A stretch of DNA of 64,000 nt from Halomonas sp. NO4 (lineage in GTDB: Bacteria > Pseudomonadota > Gammaproteobacteria > Pseudomonadales > Halomonadaceae), in the NCBI RefSeq assembly GCF_010994375.1, contig NZ_WHMA01000004.1, forward strand, positions 1 through 64,000, written 5' to 3'. Made by a program: the position numbers and the translations under genes. This document shows positions 39,335-47,461 of this stretch, in pieces (the first letter of the stretch is position 1; each line of letters begins with the position of its first letter). Below the pieces are notes generated by a model. The model had not been told where the DNA came from and did no database searches. It was given only the letters and a program-made list of their open reading frames with translations.

Positions 39335-40270
39335 ATGGATTCGGACCGCCACCGCCTGTCGCGACGCCGGCTGCTCGGCGGCCTGGGCGCGCTGGCCGCC
39401 GCCTCGGCCCTGCCGCCGCTCCCCGCCCGTGCCGCAACCGGCGAGATCCTCACGCGTGCCCTGCCCGCCACCGGCGAGCCCCTGCCGCTGGTAGGGCTGG
39501 GCAGTTGGATCACCTTCAACGTGGGGGACGACCCGGCCCTGCTCGCCGAATGCACCGCCGTCATGCGCGCCTTCTTCGCCGGCGGTGGACGGATGATCGA
39601 CTCCTCGCCGATGTACGGCTCGTCGCAGGCCACCATCGGCCACGGGCTGGCCGAGCTCGATGCCGTGGAGCAGGCCTACGCCGCCGACAAGGTGTGGACC
39701 TCGAGTCCCGATGAAGGCTCTGCGCAGATCGAGGCCTCGCGCCAGCACTGGGGCGTGCCGCGCTTCGACCTGCTGCAGGTGCATAACCTGGTGGCCCGGG
39801 AGGCCAACCTGGAGACCCTGCTGGCAATGCGCGAGGCCGGCGAGGTGCGCCACGTGGGCATCACCACTTCCCACGGGCGGCGCCACGACGCCGTCGAGCA
39901 GATCATGCGCGAGGCGCCCCTCGACTTCGTGCAGCTCACCTACAACATCGTCGACCGCGAGGCCGAGCAGCGCCTGCTGCCTCTGGCCCGCGAGCGGGGC
40001 ATCGGGGTGATCGCCAACCGCCCCTTCCAGCAGAAGCGCCTGATCCGCCGTCTGGAGGGCAAGCCGCTGCCCGACTGGCTGGCCGAGACAGGCGCGCAGA
40101 ACTGGGCACAGTTCATTCTCAAGTTCATCCTCTCCCACCCCGACGTGACCTGCGCCATTCCCGCCACCACCCAGGTCGAGCACGTGCGCGAGAACCTCGC
40201 CGCCGCCCGCGAGCCGTTGCCTGACGCCGCGCTGCGCCGGCGCATGGCCGACTACGTGGCCGCGCTGTGA
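39335..40270 (+). CDS. Tat-exported aldo/keto reductase family protein
   Basis: The ~311-residue protein begins with a twin-arginine signal (HRLSRRRLLGGLGALAAASALPP and ARA cleavage region near residue 33), unusual for the normally cytoplasmic aldo/keto reductases. The TIM-barrel domain has the Asp-Tyr pair in MIDSSPMYGSSQ and the His in LLQVHNL. The catalytic Lys position appears changed (KVWTSSPDEG). The start lies at 39335 (GGGAG eight bases upstream) or 39329. Its small intergenic gap from argP (about 48 bp) and tight link to the DUF6064 gene (7 bp) suggest partial cotranscription. Substrate is unknown. Confidence 0.85.
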   Translation: MDSDRHRLSRRRLLGGLGALAAASALPPLPARAATGEILTRALPATGEPLPLVGLGSWITFNVGDDPALLAECTAVMRAFFAGGGRMIDSSPMYGSSQATIGHGLAELDAVEQAYAADKVWTSSPDEGSAQIEASRQHWGVPRFDLLQVHNLVAREANLETLLAMREAGEVRHVGITTSHGRRHDAVEQIMREAPLDFVQLTYNIVDREAEQRLLPLARERGIGVIANRPFQQKRLIRRLEGKPLPDWLAETGAQNWAQFILKFILSHPDVTCAIPATTQVEHVRENLAAAREPLPDAALRRRMADYVAAL

Positions 40271-40277
40271 GCACGCC

Positions 40278-40988
40278 ATGAAGGAGTGGTTGAGCTACCG
40301 CCCAGGGGACTTCCTGATGTTCTCGCAGCGCGTCTACGAGCGCCTCTTCGTGCTGCACAACGAGGCGCTGTGGCCGCTGCCGCTGCTGGCTCTGGCGCTC
40401 GGCGCGGCACTGCTGCTGGCGCTGGCCTTCCCGCGGCCGGGCCGGGTGCGCGCGGCGCTCGGCCTGCTCGGACTGGCCTGGGCGTTCGTCGCCTGGGCGT
40501 TCTTGTGGCAGCGCTACGCGCCCATCAACTGGGGCATCCGCTACGTGGTGCCGCTGTTCGCCCTCCAGGCGCTGCTGCTGGCCCTGGGACTTTGGCGGGG
40601 AGGACTCAAGCTGCCGGCACGCTGGGACCTGCCGCGCGGGCTGGGCGTGGCGCTGGTCGCCTACGCCGTCTTCCTGCATCCCTTGACTGCACTGCTGCAC
40701 GGCCGCGGCTTGGCCGGCGCCGAGGTGGTCGGGCTCGCCCCCGACCCGCTGGCCATCGCCACACTGGGCGTGGCGGCCATGGCCCGACCGGCGAGCCGTG
40801 GCTGGGCCCTGCTGGCGATTCCTGCCCTCTGGTGCCTGGCCAGCGCCGCCACGCTCTACCTGCTCGACAGCCCGGCCGCCTGGCCGCCGCTGCTCGCTGT
40901 GCTGGTTGCCCTGGCGGCACGACTGCTGCCGCGCGACTCGCCTCCGGCTAGCCGGAACAGCGGCAGCGCCAAGCAAAACGTCTGCTAA
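40278..40988 (+). CDS. DUF6064-like integral membrane protein
   Basis: The 236-residue protein has about seven hydrophobic helices and the N-terminal FSQRVYERLFVLHNEALWPLPL stretch similar to DUF6064-type proteins (YNEAVWP). The function is unknown. It follows the Tat-exported aldo/keto reductase after 7 bp with AAGGAG near its start and is probably in the same operon. Its end overlaps the convergent RIO-kinase gene by 4 bp. Confidence 0.7.
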   Translation: MKEWLSYRPGDFLMFSQRVYERLFVLHNEALWPLPLLALALGAALLLALAFPRPGRVRAALGLLGLAWAFVAWAFLWQRYAPINWGIRYVVPLFALQALLLALGLWRGGLKLPARWDLPRGLGVALVAYAVFLHPLTALLHGRGLAGAEVVGLAPDPLAIATLGVAAMARPASRGWALLAIPALWCLASAATLYLLDSPAAWPPLLAVLVALAARLLPRDSPPASRNSGSAKQNVC

Positions 40989-41842
40989 CGGTCGTCCAGG
41001 TCCTCCCAGGCCGGCGCCTGGCGCTCGGCCTCCGCTTCCCGCACGTCGTCGATCACGGCCATCAGCTCCTCCACGTCCACGGCGCCGGTGTCGTGCTCGA
41101 AGCAGCCGGTCAGCCGACTGTCGGGGTGGAGATCGCCGGCTTCAAAGAGCGCCCAGACCTCCTTGGCGTAGTCGGTTGCCAGCAGCTCCGGGGCGAAGCG
41201 GCCGAAATAGCGACGCATGTTGTCGACATCGCGCTCGAACATCATGGCGGCGCTGTTGTTGCCGGCGGCGTCCACCGCCTGGGGCAGGTCGATGATCACC
41301 GGTCCATCCGCGGCAAGCAGTACATTGAACTCGGAGAGGTCGCCGTGGACCAGACCGGCGCACAGCATGCGCACCACATCGCCGATCACCTTGGCGTAGT
41401 GTTCCCGAGCCTGCTCGGCGGTGAGGGTCACGTCATCCAGTCGCGGAGCGGCCAGGCCCTCAGCATCGGCGATCATCTCCATCAGCAGCACGCCGTCGAC
41501 GAAGCCGTGGGGCCGGGGCACCCGCACATCCGCCGCCGCCAGCCGGTAGAGGGCATCGACCTCGGCGTTGAGCCAGGCCTGCTCCTGCTCCTTCTGGCCA
41601 TAGCGGGTCTTCTTGGCCATGGCCCGGCTCTGCCGGCTGTTGCGCGCCTTGCGCCCTTCCTGGTACTGCACGGCCTGCTTGAAGCTGCGCTGCTTGGCCT
41701 CCTTGAAGACCTTGGCGCAGCGTCGCTCGCCGCCCGAGCGCACCACGTACACCTGGGCTTCCTTGCCGCTCATCAGTTGGCTCTCAACCGCATCGATCAG
41801 GCCGTCATCGACCAGCGGTTGCAATCGCTTGGGTATCTTCAT
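40985..41842 (-). CDS. RIO1-family atypical Ser/Thr protein kinase
   Basis: The 285-residue protein has the RIO kinase core. The nucleotide loop is SGKEAQVYVVRSGG with a following Lys in CAKVFKEAKQRSFKQ; the catalytic loop is HGDLSEFNVLL and the metal-binding Asp is in VIIDLPQAVD. A signature KTRYGQKEQEQAWLNAEVDALYRL lies between. Bacterial RIO kinases are scarce compared with archaeal and eukaryotic ones, and their targets are mostly unknown. The start at 41842 follows GGGGTGAC. It lies 65 bp downstream of dbpA on the same strand, suggesting a ribosome-related context. Confidence 0.9.
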   Translation of the reverse strand: MKIPKRLQPLVDDGLIDAVESQLMSGKEAQVYVVRSGGERRCAKVFKEAKQRSFKQAVQYQEGRKARNSRQSRAMAKKTRYGQKEQEQAWLNAEVDALYRLAAADVRVPRPHGFVDGVLLMEMIADAEGLAAPRLDDVTLTAEQAREHYAKVIGDVVRMLCAGLVHGDLSEFNVLLAADGPVIIDLPQAVDAAGNNSAAMMFERDVDNMRRYFGRFAPELLATDYAKEVWALFEAGDLHPDSRLTGCFEHDTGAVDVEELMAVIDDVREAEAERQAPAWEDLDDR

Positions 41843-41907
41843 GTCACCCCGTTGACAGAGGGCCCGCCGGCTCGGAAACCCGCGGGCGTAGTACGTTATA
41901 CATCGGC

Positions 41908-43317
41908 TCAGCGGCTGATTCGCCGCGCCCGGAACGAGCGCCCCTTGAGCGTGCCGTTGCACAGCCGGTCGAGGGCCGCCCGGGCGACGTCGCGCTCCAC
42001 GGCCACGTAAGCGCTATTGGCCAGCACCTTGATCTTGCCCACCCGGTCGCCGGCAATGCCTCCCTCGCCGGTCAGGGCGCCGAGAATGTCGCCGGGGCGC
42101 AGCTTCTGCTTCTTGCCGCCCCCGAGCTGGAGCGTCGTCATGGCCGGAGTGACGGGCGAGCGTTCGAGCACCGCGCGGGAAGGCAGCGGTTCGGTCTCGA
42201 GGGTCTCGCCGAGGAAATCGGCGAGCCGCGCCAGCCGGTAGTCCTCCTGCTCGGTGACCAGCGTGCAGGCCACTCCGGAGCCACCGGCCCGGCCGGTACG
42301 CCCGATGCGGTGGACATGCACCTCGCGTTCGCGGGCGATCCGGTAATTGAACACCGCGTCCAGGGCATCGATATCCAGGCCGCGGGCGGCCACATCGGTG
42401 GCCACCAGGATCGAGACGCTGCCGTTGGCGAACAGCACCAGCAGGCGATCACGGTCGCGCTGCTCGAGATCGCCATGCAGGGCCAGAGCGCTGAAGCCGG
42501 CCTCGTTCAGGGCATCGGCGACCTCGTCGGTCTCGCGCTTGGTATTGCAGAACACCACGCTGGATCTCGGCCGAAACTGCAGCAACAGGCGACGCAGCGC
42601 CTCCCCACGCGCCGACTCCTCCGCCACCCGGTAGAAATGCTGGCGAATCGTGGTCGCGTCATGGGCTTCGCCCACCGCCACCGTGACCGGCTCCCGCATC
42701 AGCCCCTCGGCGATGGCGCGAATCCCCTCGGCACCGGAGCCCTGCAGGCCGGTGGCGCTGAACAGCCAGATCTGACGGCTGGCCGGCGTCTCGTCGATGA
42801 TCGCCTCCATCGTCGCCTGGAAGCCCATGTCGAGCATGCGGTCGGCCTCGTCCAGCACCAGGGTCGCCAGCGAGTCCAGCTCCAGCGAGCCTTTGCGCAG
42901 GTGCTCCGCCACACGGCCCGGCGTACCGACGACGATATGCGCGCCATGCGCCAGCGAGGCGAACTGCGGCCCCAGCGGGGCGCCGCCGCACAGGGTCAGC
43001 ACCTTGACGTTGGGCAGGCTGCGCGCCAGGCGGCGGATCTCGTCCGCCACCTGATCCGCCAGTTCGCGGGTGGGGCAGAGCACCAGCCCCTGCACCCGGA
43101 AGCTCTCTACCCGAAGACGCGACAGCAGCCCCAGGCCGAAGGCCGCGGTCTTGCCCGAACCGGTCTTCGCCTGGGCCATCACGTCACGGCCCGCCAGCAT
43201 GGGCGGCAGGCTTTGGGCCTGGATCGGCGTCATGGCGTGGTAGCCGAGAGAGTCGAGGTTAGCCAGCAGCTCCGGCGCCAACGGCAACGCAGCGAAATCG
43301 GATGAAAAAACAGACAC
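41908..43317 (-). CDS. dbpA: DEAD-box ATP-dependent RNA helicase DbpA
   Basis: The 469-residue helicase has motifs Q (GYHAMTPIQAQSLP), I (AQAKTGSGKT), II (DEAD), III (SAT) and VI (HRIGRTGRAGGSG). The C-terminal RNA-binding domain (about 395-469, GKIKVLANSAYVAVERDVARAALDRLCNGTLKGRSFRARRI) is that of DbpA, which binds hairpin 92 of 23S rRNA during 50S assembly. The start is a GTG at 43317, which aligns with the E. coli N-terminus. Confidence 0.95.
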   Translation of the reverse strand: MSVFSSDFAALPLAPELLANLDSLGYHAMTPIQAQSLPPMLAGRDVMAQAKTGSGKTAAFGLGLLSRLRVESFRVQGLVLCPTRELADQVADEIRRLARSLPNVKVLTLCGGAPLGPQFASLAHGAHIVVGTPGRVAEHLRKGSLELDSLATLVLDEADRMLDMGFQATMEAIIDETPASRQIWLFSATGLQGSGAEGIRAIAEGLMREPVTVAVGEAHDATTIRQHFYRVAEESARGEALRRLLLQFRPRSSVVFCNTKRETDEVADALNEAGFSALALHGDLEQRDRDRLLVLFANGSVSILVATDVAARGLDIDALDAVFNYRIAREREVHVHRIGRTGRAGGSGVACTLVTEQEDYRLARLADFLGETLETEPLPSRAVLERSPVTPAMTTLQLGGGKKQKLRPGDILGALTGEGGIAGDRVGKIKVLANSAYVAVERDVARAALDRLCNGTLKGRSFRARRISR

Positions 43318-43740
43318 GTAGATAAACCTGCAGGAAAAGGCGGGCGCCGGGCGGCAAACAGGGAGGAGCGCAAGCCCTCAAGCCAGAGCAGGGGGCGAGG
43401 TGATGGAAGGCCGGCAGGATAGCACGGGCCCGCGCCATGGCGAAACCTCGCGCCTCGCCGGCAAGGCCGATAGCTACCAGCACCCAGGACTTAGCGCCGT
43501 TGCCAGACAGCGAGCGAGCCCGATGTCAGGCTATTGCGCACCCCGTCTGACCCGGTTCATGTCCGACTCCTCCCCTCCCGTCGGCCGGTTCCGACCCGTG
43601 TCATCAGGAAAAGACAGACGGTCCGCTCGTCATGCCTGTCATGAACGGGAAAAACCGCTATGATGGGCGGGCGACAGTCGCCGGAACGGAGTACGAATCA
43701 CGATCGATCATTCTTCCCAGCCAGCACGCAGGAGGTTCAC
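43318..43740. other. 423-bp intergenic region between dbpA and a small protein gene
   Basis: No ORF with a convincing ribosome-binding site was found. The right part holds a good promoter for the downstream gene (see 43636-43664). The left part must contain the dbpA promoter. The region is divergent (dbpA left, small gene right) and contains no obvious hairpins with T-runs. Confidence 0.5.
43636..43664 (+). promoter_or_regulatory. sigma70-type promoter of the 103-residue protein gene
   Basis: CTGTCA at 43636-43641 (4 of 6 with TTGACA) and TATGAT at 43659-43664 (5 of 6 with TATAAT) are separated by exactly 17 bases. The gene starts about 70 bp downstream. Confidence 0.6.
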
Positions 43741-44052
43741 ATGAAGGTTTACAGACCGGAGTGGCAGTGCACGTTCAGCGTAAACGAAGGCGCGGAGGAA
43801 GCAGCCAGCTGGAAGGAACGAATCGCCTGGCAGCTGCGCGAATTCGCCGACCGACTGGAAGGCGGCGGAAGAACGCTCAAGATCGACTGCAACGTGACAC
43901 CCGAGGTGAGCCGCCAGGAGGTGGACAGCTGCCTCGGCAAGGGCTTCGAAGTCGCCCAGGGGCTGCTGACCCAGCTCGCTCACCAGGCCGCCTGCGAGGA
44001 TGTCATGCGCGACGCCAAGGCAGAGCTGTTCGAGGAACACGGGCAGCGCTGA
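43741..44052 (+). CDS. small soluble protein of unknown function
   Basis: The 103-residue protein has an N-terminal segment, YRPEWQCTFSVNEGAEEAASWKERIAWQLREFADRLEGGGRTLKIDCNV, and a helical second half with two Cys residues (about 60 and 85). AGGAGG six bases before the ATG and an upstream promoter indicate a real, probably well-expressed gene. A bidirectional terminator follows. I do not recognise the family. Confidence 0.75.
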   Translation: MKVYRPEWQCTFSVNEGAEEAASWKERIAWQLREFADRLEGGGRTLKIDCNVTPEVSRQEVDSCLGKGFEVAQGLLTQLAHQAACEDVMRDAKAELFEEHGQR

Positions 44053-44084
44053 ATGCGCTTTGAATGCTCTTACCTGCCCGATCA

Positions 44085-44113
44085 AAACGGCCGGCGTCTT
44101 GCGCCGGCCGTTT
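44085..44113. terminator. bidirectional intrinsic terminator
   Basis: A 12-bp perfect stem (44085-44096 with 44102-44113) with a 5-base loop sits between two convergent genes. It ends in T-rich sequence on both strands (TTTCGT on plus, TTTTGAT on minus). Confidence 0.85.
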
Positions 44114-44117
44114 CGTG

Positions 44118-44462
44118 TCATTCCATAGGCTCGCGCGGCACGCCGTCCACTTGCAGGGTGCGCACGCCGTCACGCACCCGATAGGTGACCGTCTCGCCAT
44201 CCGCCACCCGGCCATAGGCAACGCCGTTGAGGGTCAACCGCCCGTCGCGCACTTCCAGCCGGTCACCGTTGACCGCCACCGCCGCATCGGGGCCGGTGAT
44301 CACCGCCTCGGCACTGGCATGGCCACCGGCCGATGAGCTGACCACCACCGAGCTCACGCTCGATTGCCCCCAGGCCAGGCCGCTGGCCGCGACGAGCCCC
44401 GCCCAGGCAAGCCCGAGAAGGCACCCGCCGACACACCCCGCCCTGCGGATTGACCGTGTCAT
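44118..44462 (-). CDS. small secreted protein of unknown function
   Basis: The 114-residue protein has a signal peptide (about residues 1-32, cleavage near LAWGQSS). The mature part contains beta-strand repeats (AAVAVNGDRLEVRDGRLTLNG and VAYGRVADGETVTYRVRDG), which suggest a small beta-sandwich. The start at 44462 has GGGAG upstream; a longer upstream frame is antisense to the RlpA-like gene and is not coding. No family was recognised. Confidence 0.6.
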   Translation of the reverse strand: MTRSIRRAGCVGGCLLGLAWAGLVAASGLAWGQSSVSSVVVSSSAGGHASAEAVITGPDAAVAVNGDRLEVRDGRLTLNGVAYGRVADGETVTYRVRDGVRTLQVDGVPREPME

Positions 44463-44648
44463 GGCTGTCTCCCCCCGTCGTTTTCCCCTCGTGTCGTCGG
44501 TTCCTCGCGGCCCGGCCAGCGTTTCGGTCTTGCCGAAAGCCGTAATGCCTTGCCGCACCCAACCGTGGCGGTTACCATCCACTCGCCACCCAGGCCCCTC
44601 ATCGCTGGCCGCGATCCCCGCGCCGCACGACCACCCTGAGGTACTCCC

Positions 44649-45029
44649 ATGGGAGCCTTGACCCGTTTCGCCCTGACCGTCTGTCTCGCCGCCCTGTTGA
44701 CCGCGGGCACCGTCGGTACCGTCCACGCCCACAATACCGACGCCCAGCGCGGCGTGGCCTCCTACTACAGCGACTACTTCCAGGGCCGCACCACTGCCAG
44801 CGGCGAGCCCTTCGACCAGCAGGCGCTGACCGCCGCCCACCCCAGCCTGCCCTTCGGCACCAAGGTGCGCGTGACGCGGCCGGATACCGGCAATGCGGTG
44901 GAAGTGCTGATCAATGACCGCGGCCCCTTCGTCAAGGGACGCATCATCGACCTCTCCAAGCGCGCCGCCAAGAAGCTCGGCATGCTCCATCGCGGTACTG
45001 CGCCGGTGCTTGTCACGCTCGTCAACTAA
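44649..45029 (+). CDS. RlpA-like double-psi beta-barrel secreted protein
   Basis: The 126-residue protein has a signal peptide (cleavage near VHAHNTDA, about residue 27) and a single RlpA-like double-psi beta-barrel domain (QRGVASYYSDYFQGRTTASGEPFD, then LPFGTKVRVTRPDTGNAVEVLINDRGPFVKGRIIDLSKRAA). RlpA family members are septal lytic transglycosylases acting on denuded glycan; this short form lacks the C-terminal SPOR domain and lipobox, so septal targeting is not assured. Confidence 0.88.
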   Translation: MGALTRFALTVCLAALLTAGTVGTVHAHNTDAQRGVASYYSDYFQGRTTASGEPFDQQALTAAHPSLPFGTKVRVTRPDTGNAVEVLINDRGPFVKGRIIDLSKRAAKKLGMLHRGTAPVLVTLVN

Positions 45030-45054
45030 CTGAGGGCGCGAGGCGCCCTCAGTT
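45028..45054. terminator. hairpin after the RlpA-like gene
   Basis: A perfect 12-bp stem (45028-45039 with 45043-45054) with a 3-base loop overlaps the stop codon of the RlpA-like gene. The stem ends in TT but no longer T-run follows, so termination is likely but weaker than a classical site. Confidence 0.6.
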
Positions 45055-45116
45055 CGCTGCCTCCCCCTGCCCTCCCATCTGCTGTCCTGCGGGAAGAGCG
45101 CCCTCGTTGGGCAGGC

Positions 45117-45515
45117 TCACTCAGCCTCCAGGGCCTCGCGAAGCCGCGCGGCGCCCGCCGCCAGCTCCTCCGCCTCCGCCTGAGGCAGGCCCTCGACGCG
45201 AATGTCCTGCATGGCATCGAGCGGCACCAGATGCAGGTGCACATGCGCCACCTCGAGCCCCACCACCAGCAGCCCCACCCGGGCACAGGGGAAGGCACGC
45301 TTCTGCGCCTTGGCCAGCCGCTGCGATACCGCCATCAGGTGGCTCGCCAGCACCGGCGGCAGGTCGTCCCAGTGATCCACTTCCTCGCGGGGGATCACCA
45401 GCAGGTGCCCCGGCTTCATGGGGTTCAGGGTCATGATCGCTACGCACAGCTCATCTTCCCAGACGAAGTTGCCGGGCAGCTCACCCTGGATGATGCGGGA
45501 AAAGACGCTTGGCAT
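45117..45515 (-). CDS. HIT family (histidine triad) hydrolase
   Basis: The 132-residue protein has the HIT active-site motif HVHLHLVP near residue 91-98 and the fold's N-terminal PSVFSRIIQGELPGNFVWEDELCVAIMTLNPMKPGHLLVIPR. HIT proteins hydrolyse or transfer nucleoside monophosphates from substrates such as AMP-lysine or dinucleoside polyphosphates. The start at 45515 follows GGAGG; an upstream in-frame ATG lacks one. Confidence 0.88.
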   Translation of the reverse strand: MPSVFSRIIQGELPGNFVWEDELCVAIMTLNPMKPGHLLVIPREEVDHWDDLPPVLASHLMAVSQRLAKAQKRAFPCARVGLLVVGLEVAHVHLHLVPLDAMQDIRVEGLPQAEAEELAAGAARLREALEAE

Positions 45516-45664
45516 GTCGCTGGCCTCCAGGCAGAAAACCCCAAGATGCCACAAGGGGGGCGGCTACCGGTATCCCCGTCACGCCCAAGCACGCACGACG
45601 GGGAAACCATGGCTGTCAACGGGGCACATCGTCGGGCCCCGCCGTGGGGGTCGGTGGAGGCGAC

Positions 45665-46540
45665 TCAGGTCTGGGTCTCGCGCTTGTCCTCGGTCTGGGT
45701 CGCGAAGTCGCCGGCGTCATGGCGCTCGTGGAGCTGCATCGCCGGATCGCCGAAGGTGCGGTTGACCATGCGCCCGCGCTGCACCGCCGGGCGGGCATCG
45801 ATTTCTTTGGCCCAGCGCTGCACGTGCTCGTACTCCTGCACCTGCAGGAACTCACCGGCGTCGTAGAGCCGACCCAGCGCCAACTGCCCATACCAAGGCC
45901 AGGTGGCGATATCGGCGATGGTGTAGTCATCGCCGGCGAGATAGGGCACCTCGGCCAGGCGCCGGTCGAGCACGTCGAGCTGACGCTTGGTTTCCATGGC
46001 ATAGCGGTCGATCGGGTACTCCAGCTTCTCCGGCGCATAGGCATAGAAGTGGCCGAAACCGCCGCCCACGAAGGGCGCACTGCCCATCTGCCAGAACAGC
46101 CAGTTCAGGGTCTCGGTACGCCCGGTCAGGCTACCCGGCAGGAACTCACCGAACCGCTCCGCCAGGTAGAGCAGGATCGCCCCCGATTCGAACACCCGGG
46201 TGGGGGGCGTGGTGCTGTGATCGACCAGCGCCGGGATCTTGGAGTTGGGGTTGATCCCCACGAAGCCGCTGCCGAACTGATCGCCCTCGCCGATGCGGAC
46301 CAGCCAGGCGTCGTACTCGGCGTCCCGGTAGCCCAGCGCCAGCAGCTCCTCGAACATCACCGTGACCTTGACGCCGTTGGGCGTGCCCATGGAGTAGAGC
46401 TGGAAGGGGTGCTTGCCGACGGGCAGTTCCTGCTCGTGGGTGGGGCCGGCCACGGGGCGGTTGATGCTGGAAAAGGTACCGCCGCTGGCCTTCTCCCACT
46501 TCCAGACTCTCGGCGGCACGTACTCGGTTCCTTGGCTCAT
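45665..46540 (-). CDS. yghU: glutathione-dependent disulfide-bond oxidoreductase, YghU-type
   Basis: The 291-residue protein is a glutathione S-transferase superfamily member of the Nu class. The YVPPRVWKWEKASGGTFSSINRPVAGPTHEQELPVGKHPFQLYSMGTPNGVKVTVMFEELL region is typical of YghU, which binds two glutathiones and reduces disulfides. ADIATWPWYG lies in the C-terminal all-helical domain. AAGGAG precedes the ATG at 46540. A small palindrome lies about 55 bp upstream. Confidence 0.93.
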   Translation of the reverse strand: MSQGTEYVPPRVWKWEKASGGTFSSINRPVAGPTHEQELPVGKHPFQLYSMGTPNGVKVTVMFEELLALGYRDAEYDAWLVRIGEGDQFGSGFVGINPNSKIPALVDHSTTPPTRVFESGAILLYLAERFGEFLPGSLTGRTETLNWLFWQMGSAPFVGGGFGHFYAYAPEKLEYPIDRYAMETKRQLDVLDRRLAEVPYLAGDDYTIADIATWPWYGQLALGRLYDAGEFLQVQEYEHVQRWAKEIDARPAVQRGRMVNRTFGDPAMQLHERHDAGDFATQTEDKRETQT

Positions 46541-46592
46541 GATGACTCCTTGATGGCAGTAGGCTTGCCGCATCTTGCACAATGGCAGCTCA

Positions 46593-46605
46593 GGTGTATA
46601 ACACC
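46593..46605. promoter_or_regulatory. small palindrome upstream of yghU
   Basis: GGTGT and ACACC flank ATA, giving perfect 5-base arms 53 bp upstream of the yghU start. The centre (TTATAC on the minus strand) could also serve as a -10 element, so a regulator bound here could overlap the promoter. Short arms make chance possible. Confidence 0.3.
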
Positions 46606-46652
46606 CGTGCGACAAACGCTAGCCTGGTAAGGTTCATTCACGAGCCGGCCGG

Positions 46653-47294
46653 TCACGCCCGACAGAACGGCCAGAATTGGTAGAAGCGGCGGCAGCGAAA
46701 CTCCGCCTCGCACGACGCCAGCTGCGACTGGTAGCGGCTCGCCTGGGCACTGACCTGCCGTGCCGCCTGCATCACCCGCGGCTTTCTGCGATAGGTGCCG
46801 CGCCGATAGCCGCCGGCCCCCTCATGGTAGGCCAGGTAGAGATGCTCGGGGTTATGAAGCGAAATGCCCAGCTGGCGGTGGGTGCGCGCGTTGTACCAGC
46901 CGATGAAGTCGGTGGCGTGCTTCATGTGGGTGCGCCGAGCGAAGAGACTCCCGGCATCCGCCTCGTACTCGCCCCATACCGGGTCCTGGGCCTGGGCATA
47001 GCCATACGCCGACGAGGGGCGCGAGCCGGGGAAGATCCACAGAAAGCGCTCGCGGGGCGGGCGCACGTGGCTGCGAAACGACGACTCCCGCTGGACGAAG
47101 GCCATCTGGGTGGCGATCGGCGAGCCCCACTTCTCCTGGGAGTCGCGGGCATAGTCATACCACTCCGGCTGCTCGCGGAAGATCTCGCAGATATTGCTCT
47201 GATCCTGCGGCGGCGCCGGCGCCAGCATCGCGCAGCCCCCGGCCAGCAGCGCGAGTCCCGCGAGCAGCAGCCCACGTCCTGCACGTGTCACCAC
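46653..47294 (-). CDS. lipoprotein with SLT-type lytic transglycosylase domain
   Basis: The ~213-residue protein has a lipobox LAGGC, giving an outer-membrane lipoprotein. The transglycosylase-like domain contains the catalytic-type Glu in QMAFVQRESSFRSHV, SAYGYAQAQD and YLAYHEGAGGYRRGTY, matching a short SLT/goose-lysozyme-like branch that cuts peptidoglycan glycan strands. The start was placed at a GTG at 47294 (GAGAGG nine bases upstream), which yields a normal signal peptide; a longer GTG-started form begins at 47342. Confidence 0.82.
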   Translation of the reverse strand: MVTRAGRGLLLAGLALLAGGCAMLAPAPPQDQSNICEIFREQPEWYDYARDSQEKWGSPIATQMAFVQRESSFRSHVRPPRERFLWIFPGSRPSSAYGYAQAQDPVWGEYEADAGSLFARRTHMKHATDFIGWYNARTHRQLGISLHNPEHLYLAYHEGAGGYRRGTYRRKPRVMQAARQVSAQASRYQSQLASCEAEFRCRRFYQFWPFCRA

Positions 47295-47461
47295 CCCGCG
47301 CACCCTCTCCTGCCAATCCTGACAATCAATCACTACCCCCACCTGGCCTCCTCACACGCTGCGATGGCTGTTTGGCCCCGCATGATAGCGCTCATACAGG
47401 ATGGCGTCTCACACGGCCCCGACAAGCACAGCGGCACCACGCCGCGACAGTGCCCCGCCTG

